Origin: Chamaelirium japonicum
Taxonomy: Eukaryota > Streptophyta > Magnoliopsida > Liliales > Melanthiaceae
NCBI GenBank assembly: GCA_947650365.1
Contig: OX393552.1
Coordinates: 24,147,444-24,211,443, forward strand
DNA length: 64,000 nt
Direction: 5' to 3'
The notes under the pieces are model-generated. The model made no database searches, was not told the DNA's origin, and saw only the letters and a list, made by a program, of their open reading frames with translations. Both the position numbers and the translations under genes were made by a program. Below are positions 38,928 to 50,079 of this stretch, piece by piece. Position 1 is the first letter of the stretch; each line of letters begins with the position of its first letter.

Positions 38928-39358
38928 CATGCTGCATGGTCAGAGGATACCATTGCTTCGTCATAGTTCAGAGGATCATCCTCCTGAAACTCTGGATCTA
39001 CCATGAAGGCTTCTCCAATGTATCTATTAGGAGCACTTGTGGTCCTCCCACTGCGATGAGCCTGCGGTGGTTCCATAGGAGTCGATTCTACAGTATCGTT
39101 TATCTTAGTGGTATCGGCACCCACTACATTTTCTATCTGCGTACTCCCATCAGTACAAAGCAATTCTTCAAGAACTACTTTACTGGTGGGCTTATGGTCT
39201 ATTAAATAATCCTGCTCTAGGAATACAGCGTTCGTCAAGACGACAACCTTTCTATCCTCTGGATCATAAAATAAACCACCCTTTATCCCTTTTGGATACC
39301 CAACGAATAGACATACCTTGGTCTTTGACTCCATCTTATCTCGCTTGTCCGTCTGCAC
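38928..39358 (-). pseudogene. copia pol, region between integrase and RT
   Basis: Minus-strand frame with CLFVGYPKGIKGGLFYDP, the typical sequence after the integrase core, followed by an acidic, poorly conserved linker with PPQAHRSGRTTSAPNRY and ending at DEAMVSSDHAA, where the LARD-like element is inserted. The frame resumes in the same phase at 21394 if the insertion and one CATGC copy are ignored. Confidence 0.88.
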
Positions 39359-39359
39359 A

Positions 39360-39900
39360 TGTGCTAGACAGCCCCAAATCCTAAAGTGTTATAGGCTTGG
39401 CTTTCGCTTTAACCACAGCTCCCAAGGAGTTAAAGGTACTGACTTTGATGGAACAAAGTTCAAAGTATATACTGCCGTCTCTAGGGCATATGCCCAAAAA
39501 CTAGGTGGCAATGTTACATAACTCATCATAATCCGAACCATGTCTAACGAAGTTCAGTTTCTCCTCTCAGATACACCGTTTTGTTACGGTGTCCCTGGTG
39601 TAGTCAACTGGGATACGATCCCATGCTCACGCAGGTACCCAATAAATTCATCTGATAGGTATTCGCCTCCTCGATCCGATCGAAGAGACTTGATATTTTT
39701 ACCCATCTGCTTTTTCGCTTCAGCTTTGAACTCCTTGAACTTATCAAAGGATTCAGACTTCCACCGCATTAGGTATATGTATCCAAACCTCGAGTGATCA
39801 TCCGTGAAGGTTATGAAATACTCGAAGCCTCCTATGGCATGGACACTTATGGGCCCACATACATCAGTGTGTACCAACTCTAATACCTCCTGGGATCTGC
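39360..39900 (-). pseudogene. copia integrase core, broken
   Basis: Minus-strand frame 39584-39877 begins at VHTDVCGPISV (first catalytic Asp), continues FITFTDDHSRFGYIYLM and SLRSDRGGEYLSDEF (second catalytic Asp), and ends at TTPGTP with a stop. The part with the catalytic Glu (ERRNRTL-like) and the WGC motif lies downstream at about 39360-39583 in damaged frames. The protein inserts element cDNA into the genome. Confidence 0.88.
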
Positions 39901-40048
39901 TACCTTTGGCTCAGAAAAATCTTTTAGTCATTTTGTCTTCCAGGCAAGACTCACACATCGATAGGTTTTCTGAAACATCTGTACTTAAAAGTCCTACCTT
40001 AACCAACCTATGAATCCTGTCTGAGGCTATGTGTTTAAGCCTTAGATG

Positions 40049-40564
40049 CTAAAGGACTGTTGGATTATCTAAGTGATTTTTTCTTTTAGATGAATTAACC
40101 ACACAAGCTTCAGTTATGTTATCTTGCTTATGATTGGAGTTAATTACATAGAGACCATTATGAATCGTTCCCTTACAAACAAAGGAACCATTCAATTTAA
40201 TTGACACACCAGAAGCATCAAATAAAACTGAAAAACCTTCATTATTCAATAAGGAAACAGAAATCAAGTTTTATCTCAAGGACGGTACATAAAGTATGTC
40301 TCTAAGTAATAAATTTTTTCCATCAAGAAACTACAAGACGACATCTCCAACTACTTTAGCCTCTGCCACGGCCTCAGTTTCCATACTTAGGATTATCTCC
40401 CCATCATCCAGTTTTTTTGTCTCCTTAAACCCCTGCAAATTATTGCAAGCATGGTTAGTGGAACCAGAATCCACAATCCATGAAACTGGAGAACAACTGG
40501 ATGCTACAAGGGATTCCACTATGTGGATTCGAGATATACCTGTCTCAGCCTTCTTGGGAGCCAC
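40049..40564 (-). pseudogene. copia protease and pre-integrase region, broken
   Basis: The frame 40331-40564 contains WIVDSGSTNHACN, the aspartic protease active site (DSG), followed by a stop. The frame 40049-40267 holds the region before the integrase (FDASGVSIKLNGSFVCKG). A CCHC zinc knuckle upstream at about 40580-40625 reads CFRCGKKGH, then a stop in place of the usual Trp, then KDDC. Confidence 0.85.
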
Positions 40565-40729
40565 GCGGCAGTCATCCTTCTAGTGCCCCTTCTTACCGCA
40601 TCGGAAACATTTTCCTTTGGGCTTCGCTGGACCATTCTGCTTAGGAACCTACGACTGCACCTGGCCCATCTTCACGGGCTTCTTAGACTTTCTTTTCTGA
40701 AACTTGTCTTTGGCTTTCAGAGAAGAATT

Positions 40730-41401
40730 TTATTCTACGTTTAGGGATTGGGCTCCTGCCTTTATCCCATCCTCTGTCGCCTGGAGCGTCGCTAGGAGCT
40801 CTGCGTTAGACATCTCCAACCGGTTAAAGTTGAAGTTGGTAACGAAGCCCTCAAACGTTCCTGACAGAGACGCTAGGAAAATATCGATCTGGATCTCTGC
40901 ATCCAAGATGACATCGAAGGAACCAATCTCATTCACATAGCCAAACAATTTCAGCATATGATCCCGAACTAAAGTCCCCTCTGCCATCTTCGTGGATACT
41001 AATTTCTTGATGGTCAGGTAACGAGTTACCCGACTACGACCCTCGAATATTTCCTTCAAATAGAGCATCATGTCTGAAGCGAAGGCCATGTCTTTGATTT
41101 GCTTCTGAAGGACGGTCTGTAAGGATGCCACTATGTAGCACTTGCACATCTCATCAGCATCTAGCCAGTCTTTCCATTCCTTCAACTGGGCCTCAGTTGC
41201 ACTTGGTCCCGGCATGGCCGGTTGAGGGGTACTTAGGGCAATTATGTATTTGTCAACCCTTAGGACGAGCATCAGGTTATACTTCCAGTCCTCATAGTTT
41301 GGTCCCGCAAGTTTGTTATCATTAAGGATGGAGGTAAGGGGGTCGAGCTTGGTCATGATTTCTGTAAACAATGGTTTAAAGCTAAAATTAGGGTCTACCA
41401 C
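40730..41401 (-). pseudogene. copia gag (UBN2-type), N-terminal part
   Basis: A 223-codon minus-strand frame starting MVDPNFSF, with the copia gag motifs LAGPNYEDWKYNLMLVL, TEAQLKEWKDWLDADEMCKC, LKEIFEG and LTIKKLVSTKMAEGTLVRDH. Gag forms the virus-like particle in the cytoplasm. It stops at 40730, before the zinc knuckle, so the polyprotein is broken here. Confidence 0.9.
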
Positions 41402-43314
41402 AATCTATTTTATAGAATTTAAAAATAGATAATGTTTACTCCAGCCGCTATGTCTTCACTACCTCAAGTGGAGACATCCAGAAATCTAAATTTCCTGGGC
41501 TCGAGCACTGAGACTATCGGCCTTGAATTGGAGACAGCATCTCGGTGAGAGCATGCAACCGCTTCTGCCAACGGGGTTTTTACATCCCAGTCTTCATCAG
41601 AATTACCCATGGCAAACTGAAAGACCTCACAGTCTCCTTTTGGCCAGCTTTATGTGACCCGCGTGTGCAGCAACGACGGCTTCACACAAGCTTTCGGATA
41701 CTTCCCACAAATTTAGGTGGTATCGGCAGGGGGGTTCATAGGCTCCCGCGGTGTAGGAAAAAACCATCACCCACTACTACTGGCATCCTCCATGTCCTGA
41801 AGGAAACCACTAGGCGAACCAGTATGGAAGAAAACACAGCTCTCACCCAGTGGGAATATCAAACTGCGTACCTCTCACCCAGACCCTTAGCCGGTTGATT
41901 GTGGAGGCCAAGGGCTCCCCTTTGGAGGGAACCTCTTACACATCCCTTCTTTATAAGGTTTTATGCATATCTAGAAAGGTCACGACCTCCTATACTTAGA
42001 CCCTCGTCTACCGCACTCCCACTAGGATTACAAACCTTCCCGCAAAACATTAGTATCCTCGGAAAATATCATAGTCCCTACCTTGAATACTCAGCTTTCG
42101 CCTTTCTTGCAAGGATCACATTACATAGATTCCAAGGATCCCGATACTTCACTAGTTTGCCCATAATCCTAAGATCTGGAGCCTAGTCTAAGGTCAATAT
42201 GGAAAGGACTCCCACTAGAATAACGCCTCGTTCACAATTTGATGCCTGATGTCATAGTAGACCTCATCTCATTATAGGTTTCGATACTGGCCAAATAGGC
42301 ACATCCGACAACCTCCGTCGGACCTCAACCTAATGGTGGCATAACCAAATCGTGATGAGTTCACACTTCCATCAAACGTCAACTAGAAATGGGTATCACT
42401 TAGTAGAATACTAACCTAACTTGGTCGCTAGGACCATGTGGGAAAAAGGTATCCCAGTAGGGTTATCATACTTCTTGTGGAGTCATTAGTTATCTCTAAA
42501 CAAATCTAACACTGTGTCTATCTCGGTGCACAGTACTTGGCTACCTAAACAACCATGAGGGCGGTTACGACCTTTTCTTTTAGCTAGCTACCGGATTCGC
42601 ACGTGTTAGAACCATATAGAGACACCGATGAATCCATAAGCTAAGTACTAACCCTAAGCCTGATCTAGAGACACACTCACAAGCAAGATAGATAATTAAA
42701 ATTATCATCGGGGTTCTCTAAATAATAAATAAAGAGAATCAACAGAAATAGCATCCAAACTGAATCAAGTCCAGGGTCCGACCCTTGAACCTGAATAGCA
42801 CAGCCAAGAATCATGCTCTTTCGTTCTGCATGATCTCCGACGACGATCCCGATCATCGCCAACGTGCACGCTTTCGTTGGGTCTTTGCACGCCATGGTAC
42901 CGCTTGCCCGAACCGTGGATGTAGCATCATCGCCTTCTTCATATGACCAAAAAACTAACACGCTCCAAGCAAGTGCTCGTTCGTGTACAATTTCGCTAGA
43001 AAGAAAAGAAAACAATCCTAGAAAATATGGCCAAGGAACCGAGGGTGGTCAACCTCCACCCCCGCCCATCTAGAGCCTTAAAAACCACAAGTATAATAAT
43101 AATCAATACAAAATTAAATCCGGGGTCCAGCCTCCGGAAGCATGCAATCACAGATTACTATTCAGCATGACACCTACAAAAAGATGATACATAGCACAAT
43201 CCATATGCATGATCTACGTCGAACCCCGACGAAAACATATGACATCATATATTCACATGATGTTTTCACGAATTCATGCATAAAACACACACCAAAGCGT
43301 GCTTTGATACCAAT
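41402..43314 (-). other. Leader of the copia element between 5' LTR and gag
   Basis: About 1.9 kb without long frames on the coding (minus) strand. The primer-binding site is at its right end (43301-43314). Short plus-strand frames here are not supported. Confidence 0.7.
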
Positions 43315-45290
43315 TATTGGAATTGGATCCGCTTATCAGAGTCGTAGCGGAAGCAAAATATAGATCCGAAGATCACACGGTGTATGTTTCATTACAATTA
43401 ATTCTACAAAATAATCTACATACAAATCTATGATTTTAGTATATGTGCGGACACCCTAGAGGCATACTACGATCTAACGGAAGATATGCATGCATCTAGT
43501 GTGTTTAGAATCATCATACCTTATGGATCTATGATCCGAAGAGGAAAGAACGATGAAGAACCGCACTTGAATCGCAAGGGAAGCTGTCGGATAGCACCTT
43601 GTCCTTTGCGAGTTGAGGAATCCTCGAAGTCCCGTCTCTGAGTGCAAGGACTACGAGCCGACGGAGGAATTCGTTGCGAAGACGATGGCGTGCCGGTAGA
43701 TCTCCTTCTCTTTCTCTCTTCTTCCTTCTCCTTCCTTCCTCCTTCTTCTTCCTTCTCCTTCCTTCCTCCTTCTTCTTCCTTCTTCTTCCTCTTTCTTCCT
43801 TGGCCGAAACCTCAAAGAGGGAGAGAGGGAGAGGGGGGTCGGGTTTTAGAAGAGGGGAGAGACCTTGGGCCGGCCCCTCCCTCTCTATTCCTCTTATAGG
43901 GCCGGTCTCCTAGTGCTACAAGCAAGCTAGGGCCAGCCCCTAGTAGATTGGGATGAGAGGGGGCGGTTTTTAAGATTTCCAAGTGTCTATCATGAAGCCT
44001 GGACAAAAACGCCCTTCACGAAAAGTAAAAAACTGAAAGAGAGACTGAGTGAGGTGCGCTACTCGGAATCGAGTTCCATCAGTGCCTATGAGCTTCTGGA
44101 ATTATTTCGCTCATTTTAAGATCCATATTCAATATGTTCTGAGCCATATTTTGATATTTACCAAAATACCCCTACGGCCCCTAATACATGTAAATTAGGT
44201 TCTTAGGCTCCGGGCTTGCGCTCCATTGCGCTACTTCGCATCCAACGTATCCAATCAGGTCGGGGAACAATTCCTATATGCAACGACAACGTGGAACCTT
44301 CAGGGTTCGGGATCTCTAGCTCCAACCGGATCCCTGATTAACTATTCCGGTGACATACCGAAAGTTCCGTTAATCAGCCCTAATCCGATTAACCCGCGTA
44401 GCCACCCAGAGTGCGACACGAGTTGAACTCTAGTGATCCTAAACTTATGTTACTTCCTCGTAACCCTGTTCTCTACTATACTTCGATAATACTTAATCCC
44501 TCCTATTACTGGTGCCATGATACGACTCAGGCGGTGGGGAGCACCGTCAGATCCCAATCGATCATCTAACTAGGAATTGATGACTTGTCATTTATAAGAC
44601 CACACACCTTCCGGTGCTATGCCTAGCATCCGGAACGTCGTCAGTGATACTAACAACCACCAGGCCTGGGTTAATTGTGTGGACAGATTGACTCATCAAA
44701 ACGCACCCATTCATCACTGGACATCGGATAACCTGTAGGGATTGCATGCCACCCAAGCGCCAGCCGGATAACCCAACGTACCGTGGTATTGGACTATGGA
44801 AGGTCCGCACATGTTGGCACATCAAAGCACCACACAACTGATTGGCCCAGTGCGCATGGTCCCTCAGGGTTAAGGATGGATTATCTATAGTAGTAAGACG
44901 GTTTATGCACCAGTGTCTGAATCACTGAACTATGCACCGTCTTGGTTCCTGTTCAACACGATCATCGTGCTTGGTCAGGTGAATATGAATCCCATATTCC
45001 CGTGGTGGAGACTTTACCACATCCTCTACCTGCCAACAGCTTATTCTCGGTGAAGCGATCGATATCACCAAAGCTGTAAACTAATTCTAGGTCTACACAG
45101 AACTGGTCCACTGGGTCTCCCAAGTATGGATCCACCATACGCCTCAGTGGCCTACTGTGTTCCCTAGGGTCCTTTTATTATATGTGTATTGATATATACC
45201 AAAGTAGTATTCTAATTAAAACAATAACCAAAGTTATCTTTATTAATGTTAATAGAGAAAATCCACGCTCAGGACACACGAGCTACAACA
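43315..45290 (-). repeat. 5' LTR of the copia element
   Basis: 1976 bp ending CAACA. Its inner end reads TATTGG where the other LTR has TGTTGG, a one-base decay of the terminus. It is homologous to 17894-19850, with a longer CT-rich block at about 43705-43800. Confidence 0.95.
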
Positions 45291-45536
45291 CTTGGCTATT
45301 GGATCTTGGTTGTCACAATCCACCCCCTTTAGGGCTACACGTCCTCGTGTAGGGTTAGACCCCCCCCATCCCGAGGAGAACTGGCTCTGATACCATTTTG
45401 TAACATCCACCCTAAACACACAACATATTGTTTGCTTTGCACGTGCCCGCACGAGAACTTCCCAGGGTGGTCACCCATCCTAATACTACTCTCGTCCGAG
45501 CACACTTAACTACGGAGTTCTTACGAAATCCATAGC
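45291..45536 (-). mobile_element. Cassandra element, minus-strand part
   Basis: 45291-45317 completes the LTR begun at 17580 (its minus-strand start is TGTGACAACCAAGATCC). Then come the polypurine tract (GGGGGTGGAT on the minus strand), a short non-coding interior and the primer-binding site TGGTATCAGAGCC (45384-45396, minus strand). A second LTR starts at 45399 and is cut at 45536 in the 5S-like part. Confidence 0.85.
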
Positions 45537-46460
45537 TAAGCGTGCTCGGACGAGAGTAGTACTAGGATGGGTGACCATCCTGGGAAGTTCTCGTGCGGGC
45601 ACGTGCAAAGCAGACAATATCTTGTGTTTTTGGGGCGGATGTTATAAAATGGTATCAGAGTCGGTTCTCTTAGGGATGGGGGGGGTCTAACCCTACACGA
45701 GGACGTGTAGCCCTAAAGGGGGTGGATTGTGACAATTAAGATCCAATAGCCAAGAACCAAGACTCCTGAGGTTGGGATGCCAAGATGGATGAGGTGAGGT
45801 GAGGTGTACAAGGCCACGAGTTAGCCCCACATCGCCTGGAGAGAAGGATATCCTGAGCTACTTATATAATTTCCCCTCCCAAACATAGAAGATGCGTTTT
45901 AAAACCATGCGCCGCTACGGATTTCGTAAGAACTCCGTAGTTAAGCGTGCTCGGACGAGAGCAGTATAGGATGGGTGAACACCTTGGGAAGTTCTTGTGC
46001 GAGCACGGGCAAAGCGGACAATATCTTGTGTATTTGGGGCGGATGTTACAAAATGGTATCAGAGTCGGTTCTCCTCGCAATGGGGGGGTCTAACCCTATA
46101 CGAGGACGTGTAGCCCTAAGGGGGGTGGATTGTGACGACCAAGATCCAATAGGCCAAGAGCCAAGACTCCTAAGGCTGTGATGCCAAGATGGATGAGGTG
46201 AGGTGAGGTAAGGTGTACAAGGCCACGAGTTAGCCCTATTTCGCCTGGAGAGAAGGAGATCCTGAACTACTTATATAATTTCCACTTTCAAACATAGAAG
46301 ACGTGTTTTAAAACAGTGCGCCGCTACGGATTTCGTAAGAACTCCGTAGTTAAGCGTGCTCGGGCGAGAGTAGTACTAGGATGGGTGACCACCCTGGAAA
46401 GTTCTTGTGCGGGCACGGGCAAAGCGGACAATATCTTGTGTGTTTGGGACGGATGTTACA
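45537..46460 (+). mobile_element. Cassandra tandem array, plus strand (three LTRs, two interiors)
   Basis: The order is: truncated LTR (45537-45646), PBS TGGTATCAGAGTC (45650-), interior with PPT, full LTR 45728-46050, PBS and interior, full LTR 46131-46460. LTRs begin TGTGACRA and end GATGTTACA. Each contains a 5S rRNA-derived block, for example GAACTCCGTAGTTAAGCGTG, GGGCGAGAGTAGTACTAGG and ATGGGTGACCACC at about 46338-46395, which correspond to the A-box and C-box region of the 5S internal promoter. Nothing is coded. Shared LTRs in series suggest unequal recombination. Confidence 0.88.
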
Positions 46461-46947
46461 CAATCAATGCCTAATGGTTTCGTTTAAGGAAAAGTCTTCT
46501 GGAGCATCCCTTTTTAGGAGGGATGGAAGGCATGAAAAGCTTCGGGGTTTTAATGTAGTTTTTAGAACGGAAGGTTTAATGGCATATGTTCTCTCACTCC
46601 CTCTTTATCTCTCTCAACCTCTACCCTGAGAAATGTAAAGGCGTGCCAAACCCCAACCTGCAAACACATACATTATGTCAATGGAGTAGAATGGGAGCGA
46701 CGACATGGGTTAATTTCAATCCGGCATCCACCACCACCTCCCCTTCGCTCGCCTCATTGACTACCCAGCCTACACCCTCTCAAGGAGTTTTTGTCCATGC
46801 CATTCTTGACCCCGACCAGTCCGTCATCCCAAGGTGCATCATCATCTTAATCCAAAGTCCTATATGTCAAGGTCTCTCAAAATTTTTTTTTTGTGTGATA
46901 TGAATCTGATGATTTTTTGAACTCAATGAATTTATAGATTATTGATG

Positions 46948-47025
<78 letters not shown>

Positions 47026-47514
47026 TTAAATTGTCATGAAAGTGAAAGGAGAAATACTATTTACACTTATCGGAGGACAAAATGAAAGTCCGATGGGTAG
47101 TGCATCGATCGTTGTTGAATTTGGAGATTTTAGTAGGGTGCATGAAAGCATGGTGCGTCTGGAGATACAAATTTGTTGAACGATAAGGGAGGGTCGGTTG
47201 TTTGATTTATTTTGTGGTCATGATCGGAGGCGCCCTATCGCTCCCGCTATAGTATGGGCACAATGACATGAATTTCATCTCATACGATGCAACTGAATTG
47301 TTTGTTTTTTTTTTTTCTCCGTTGTTTATGAAATGTTTGTTGTATTTATCTCAACATGGTTATCTATTACTTGAAATTATTAAATAAAGCTAGAAAAAAA
47401 ATTATTTGGGAATATATGAAGCATGTATTGTACTTAGTTTGGATTTCATGGTTGGAGCATGAATATATGAAATATTTATCTATAGGTTTGGTTCACACGC
47501 GGGTCACATACTAG

Positions 47515-47806
47515 TAGTATAATATTAAAATGGAAGCCTCTCTCCTATGTTGTGACACGTGGACATCGTTGAAAGAGCCAGAATTCTTCTTCTGTGTGTG
47601 AACACATACGGCTCACTTTTAAATCATATTAAAAGCCTATCATAAAGATGATAAATATTAATTCAATGACATTTAATAGCCATTTGATGTTAATCTCTCT
47701 ATTTAACAAGTGAATCACACTCATTTAAGATTTCACACTTTTTTGAAAAATTGCATTGTTATTTGTGCCAAATGGTGCTCATTCAGGAATTGCTCGTGGG
47801 TATGGA
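47515..47806 (+). mobile_element. Helitron-like element, 3' end degenerate
   Basis: Starts AGTATAATATTAAAATGGAAGCC right after the CTAG of element B, carries the shared block and ATGACATTTAATAGCCATTTGATG, and ends near CAGGAATTGCTCGTGGG without the TTTCTTACTAG terminus, apparently cut by the next element. Confidence 0.65.
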
Positions 47807-48549
47807 CAGTGACGGAGCCAGGATTTCACTCTAGTGGGGGCAAGAAAATTTAAAACCTTAAAATTAAATTATCTCTTTTCATGATATTGCAAGCGTGGGT
47901 AGAACTTAACAAGCTATTGTTTTAAGGGACACTGGATGCAGTCAGGCAGAGGGAATCGATGCTCAGGAGTCAGTCTAGCAAAATAGCAGGCCGTGCGATG
48001 CGCTGGTGTGATCCCTGCGAGGCTGCGACTTGTGAGCAGCAAGCACTTCAAGGTCGTCGTCGAGGTTGATTGCTGGAGATGAATTGTTTTTTCTTCTTCA
48101 GATACACTAATTGTATTTGGCGGCCATTCTTGGTTTTAGATTTTAGTGGGGTGGGGGTTCCATAGGGCTGGACTGACACATGCCTTTAAGGGGTATAAAA
48201 TTTGGATAAATTACACTTTGCCCTCTAAAGTTTAAGCCAAAAAAACTTAACCCCTCTATAGTTAAAAAAACTACAATTTTCACCCTTCAATTCAATTATT
48301 GATCAGATAAACATTACCAAATGAGGGTTTTTTTTTTTTTGAGTGGTACCAAATGAGTGCTACCAAATGATGAAATTAAGTAGTTGAAAAATGGGGTAAT
48401 GTGCTAATATGTCAAACTTTGGAAAGCGATTTGGAAAAAAATTAACTACAAGGGGGTAAATGTTTTTTACCTAAATTTTAGAGGGGGGCAAAGGGAAATT
48501 GACCTTCACATTTCAAATCCCAGTGGGGCCTTAGTTGGCTCCGCCTCTG
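47807..48549. mobile_element. hAT-like non-autonomous element
   Basis: The ends CAGTGACGGAGCCAGGATTT and TTAGTTGGCTCCGCCTCTG are inverted, of the CAGNGGCGG type seen in plant hAT elements. GTATGGA lies just left of it and again 4 bp right of it, so the target duplication is imperfect. Inside is a sequence resembling the MITE-like ACTTTGCCCTCTAAAG stretches. No transposase. Confidence 0.65.
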
Positions 48550-48636
48550 GACCGTATGGACTAAGATATCAGACGAAGGGTAAAAGTGTGTTATGGATAT
48601 GGATTATGGACGAGAGGTCCACACTACATTTTGAAA

Positions 48637-48939
48637 CTAGTAAGAAACCCGGGCAATGCCCGAATATGTTTGATGCACGCCATTTGGCAAAGACGACATC
48701 ACAACTGTTAAAAAAAATGTAAAATTTGAAATGAGTGTGATTCACTTGTTAGAGAGAGAGATTAACATCAAATGACCATTAAATATCATTGAATGAAAAT
48801 TTATCATCTTTATGGTTGGTTTTTAAATGGATTTAAAAATGAGCCGCGTTCACACGCGGAAAAAGAATTATAACTCTTTAAGAGACGTCCACGTGTCACA
48901 ACACGGGAGAGAGGCTTCCATTTTAGTATATAGTATAGA
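48637..48939 (-). mobile_element. Non-autonomous Helitron, 303 bp, complete
   Basis: On the minus strand it starts TCTATACTATATACTAAAAT, preceded by A, and ends with the hairpin CGGGCATTGCCCG, then GGTTTCTTACTAG, followed by T. The 5'-A/T-3' insertion context, TC start, hairpin and CTAG end are all Helitron hallmarks. No capture of host sequence is recognised. It lies about 1.1 kb upstream of the ammonium-transporter start codon. Confidence 0.88.
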
Positions 48940-48960
48940 TGTTGAACTGATCCCTATGTA

Positions 48961-49142
48961 AGCAGTGCATTTTTGCTGTCGGCTGGGTTTGCTGCATTTA
49001 CTTCCGATCCAATCACAGAAAGCCACGTCGTCGATAAGCAATAGTTAGAATCAGAGTTGTTAAAACGGACGACGTGGCTTGTTGTGATTGGGCTGGAAGC
49101 AAACGCAGCAAACCAAGTCGGCAGCAAAATCCACGAATGCAC
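48961..49142. mobile_element. 182-bp MITE with ACGTGGC arms, 9-bp flanking repeat
   Basis: The arms TTTGCTGTCGGCTGGGTTTGC and, inverted, GCAAACCAAGTCGGCAGCAAA continue inward to CCACGTCGTC and GACGACGTGG. CCCTATGTA stands directly outside both ends (48952-48960 and 49143-49151), a 9-bp duplication that fits a Mutator-type MITE. Small open frames in it are not supported. Confidence 0.8.
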
Positions 49143-49412
49143 CCCTATGTACCTCTTGTTGTACCCCTTTGGATCTTGCTGTCGATTTGCTAACACCACA
49201 AACAGATCCTCCAGATATCGCCGAACTCGTCCACATGTCAAAAGATCCTTCGTTTCCGAATTAAAAGGCCTTGTCTGATAGCTAACCACAACTCTCTCCC
49301 CGGGAAAATTTTCAGTACATCCTGCCTACAATACAACTGTTGCCCAGAGCCTATCAGCACTCTCTAAGCGTTAGGAGCCGCTACCCCTATGTACCGGGCC
49401 TGCTACCCCATA

Positions 49413-49862
49413 TAGGGGTGGCAATGGGTCGTGTCGGGTCGGATTCATGTCGTGTCTAGTTTTGGGTCGTGTCCAAAACCCCTAGACCCGGACCCGACCC
49501 GTTTATCTAATCGTGTCTAGATCCTAAATCCGTACCCGACCTGTTTATAAACGGATAGACCCGATAAGACCCGTTTACCCCACGGGTTTATTCAGTTGAC
49601 CCGATCCGACTCGACCCGACCTAACCCGATAGACCCGCTGATACTATATATATTACATTATCGGATTGTGGGTAGACCCGACCCGACATGACCCGTTAAA
49701 TTTTAAACGGGTCGTCCCAGGTCTACCGTGTCCAGACCCTAAACCCGGACCCGACCCGTTTATTAAACGGGTCTATTGTGTCGACCCGTTTACAACCCGA
49801 ACCCGTTTAGCCCTAACCCAGATCCGCTAACTTTCGTGTCGGGTCCGAAATTGCCAGCCCTA
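49413..49862. mobile_element. MITE rich in GGGTCGGGT motifs, next to the AMT promoter
   Basis: Starts TAGGGGTGGCAATGGGTCGTG and ends AAATTGCCAGCCCTA. The interior is a dense run of GACCCG/CGGGTC motifs (AACGGGTC, GACCCGACCCG) in inverted order. A second copy in the opposite orientation lies at 53759-54234, where a clear TSD exists. Here the flanks do not show a convincing duplication. Confidence 0.82.
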
Positions 49863-49891
49863 AACCCATGTCTCGACTTTCTTGAATTACA

Positions 49892-49987
49892 GTGGGCCCA
49901 CGGTTGTAGCGTACGCAGGCCCCTTCCCGCCGGCGGAAAGGGGAAGGGAGTTGTTTGCCTCACCCGGCCTTCTCACAAGGTTATATA
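49892..49987 (+). promoter_or_regulatory. Putative AMT core promoter
   Basis: GTGGGCCCAC at 49892-49901 is a perfect palindrome matching the TCP-factor/site II type element. TTATATA at 49981-49987 is a TATA-like box about 95 bp before the start codon, which would place transcription start near 50010. Both assignments rest on motif and position only. Confidence 0.5.
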
Positions 49988-50005
49988 CAGCAACAAACCC
50001 AAAGT

Positions 50006-50077
<72 letters not shown>

Positions 50078-50079
50078 GA
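50006..50079 (+). repeat. (GA)n tract forming the AMT 5' leader
   Basis: About 73 bp of nearly pure GA repeat (with single C changes) run directly into the ATG at 50080. GA repeats in plant leaders can be bound by BBR/BPC proteins; whether that happens here is unknown. The frame is open upstream through the repeat but has no ATG, so 50080 is the start. Confidence 0.9.

Larger units (their letters stand above)
17894..45290 (-). mobile_element. Ty1/copia retrotransposon (minus strand), interrupted, decayed
   Basis: Two LTRs (17894-19850 and 43315-45290) flank a minus-strand gag-pol. The target duplication CTTGG is at 17889-17893 and 45291-45295. The right LTR is the 5' LTR: a primer-binding site (ATTGGTATCAAAGC on the minus strand, one change from the usual initiator-Met site) abuts it at 43301-43314. 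A purine tract (AAATGGGAGAT, minus strand) abuts the left LTR. Gene order is gag, protease, integrase, RT, RNase H, which defines copia. Many stops and shifts make it defective. The LTRs differ by about 6% over the first 215 bp counted by eye, so it is older than the insert it carries at 21395-38927. Confidence 0.95.
17142..47514 (+). mobile_element. Helitron-like element B, split by 28.9 kb of nested insertions
   Basis: The left part (17142-17579) begins TATATACTAAAACGGAAGCC. The right part (46461-47514) resumes with AATGGTTTCGTTTAAGG and ends at CTAG (47511-47514). Each part aligns with element A (15049-16540), so the intervening DNA is inserted. About 40 bp of element A (around 15526-15567) have no equivalent at the junction, so the original insertion was accompanied by a deletion. 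A (CT)n tract at 46951-47017 corresponds to that of element A. Confidence 0.75.
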
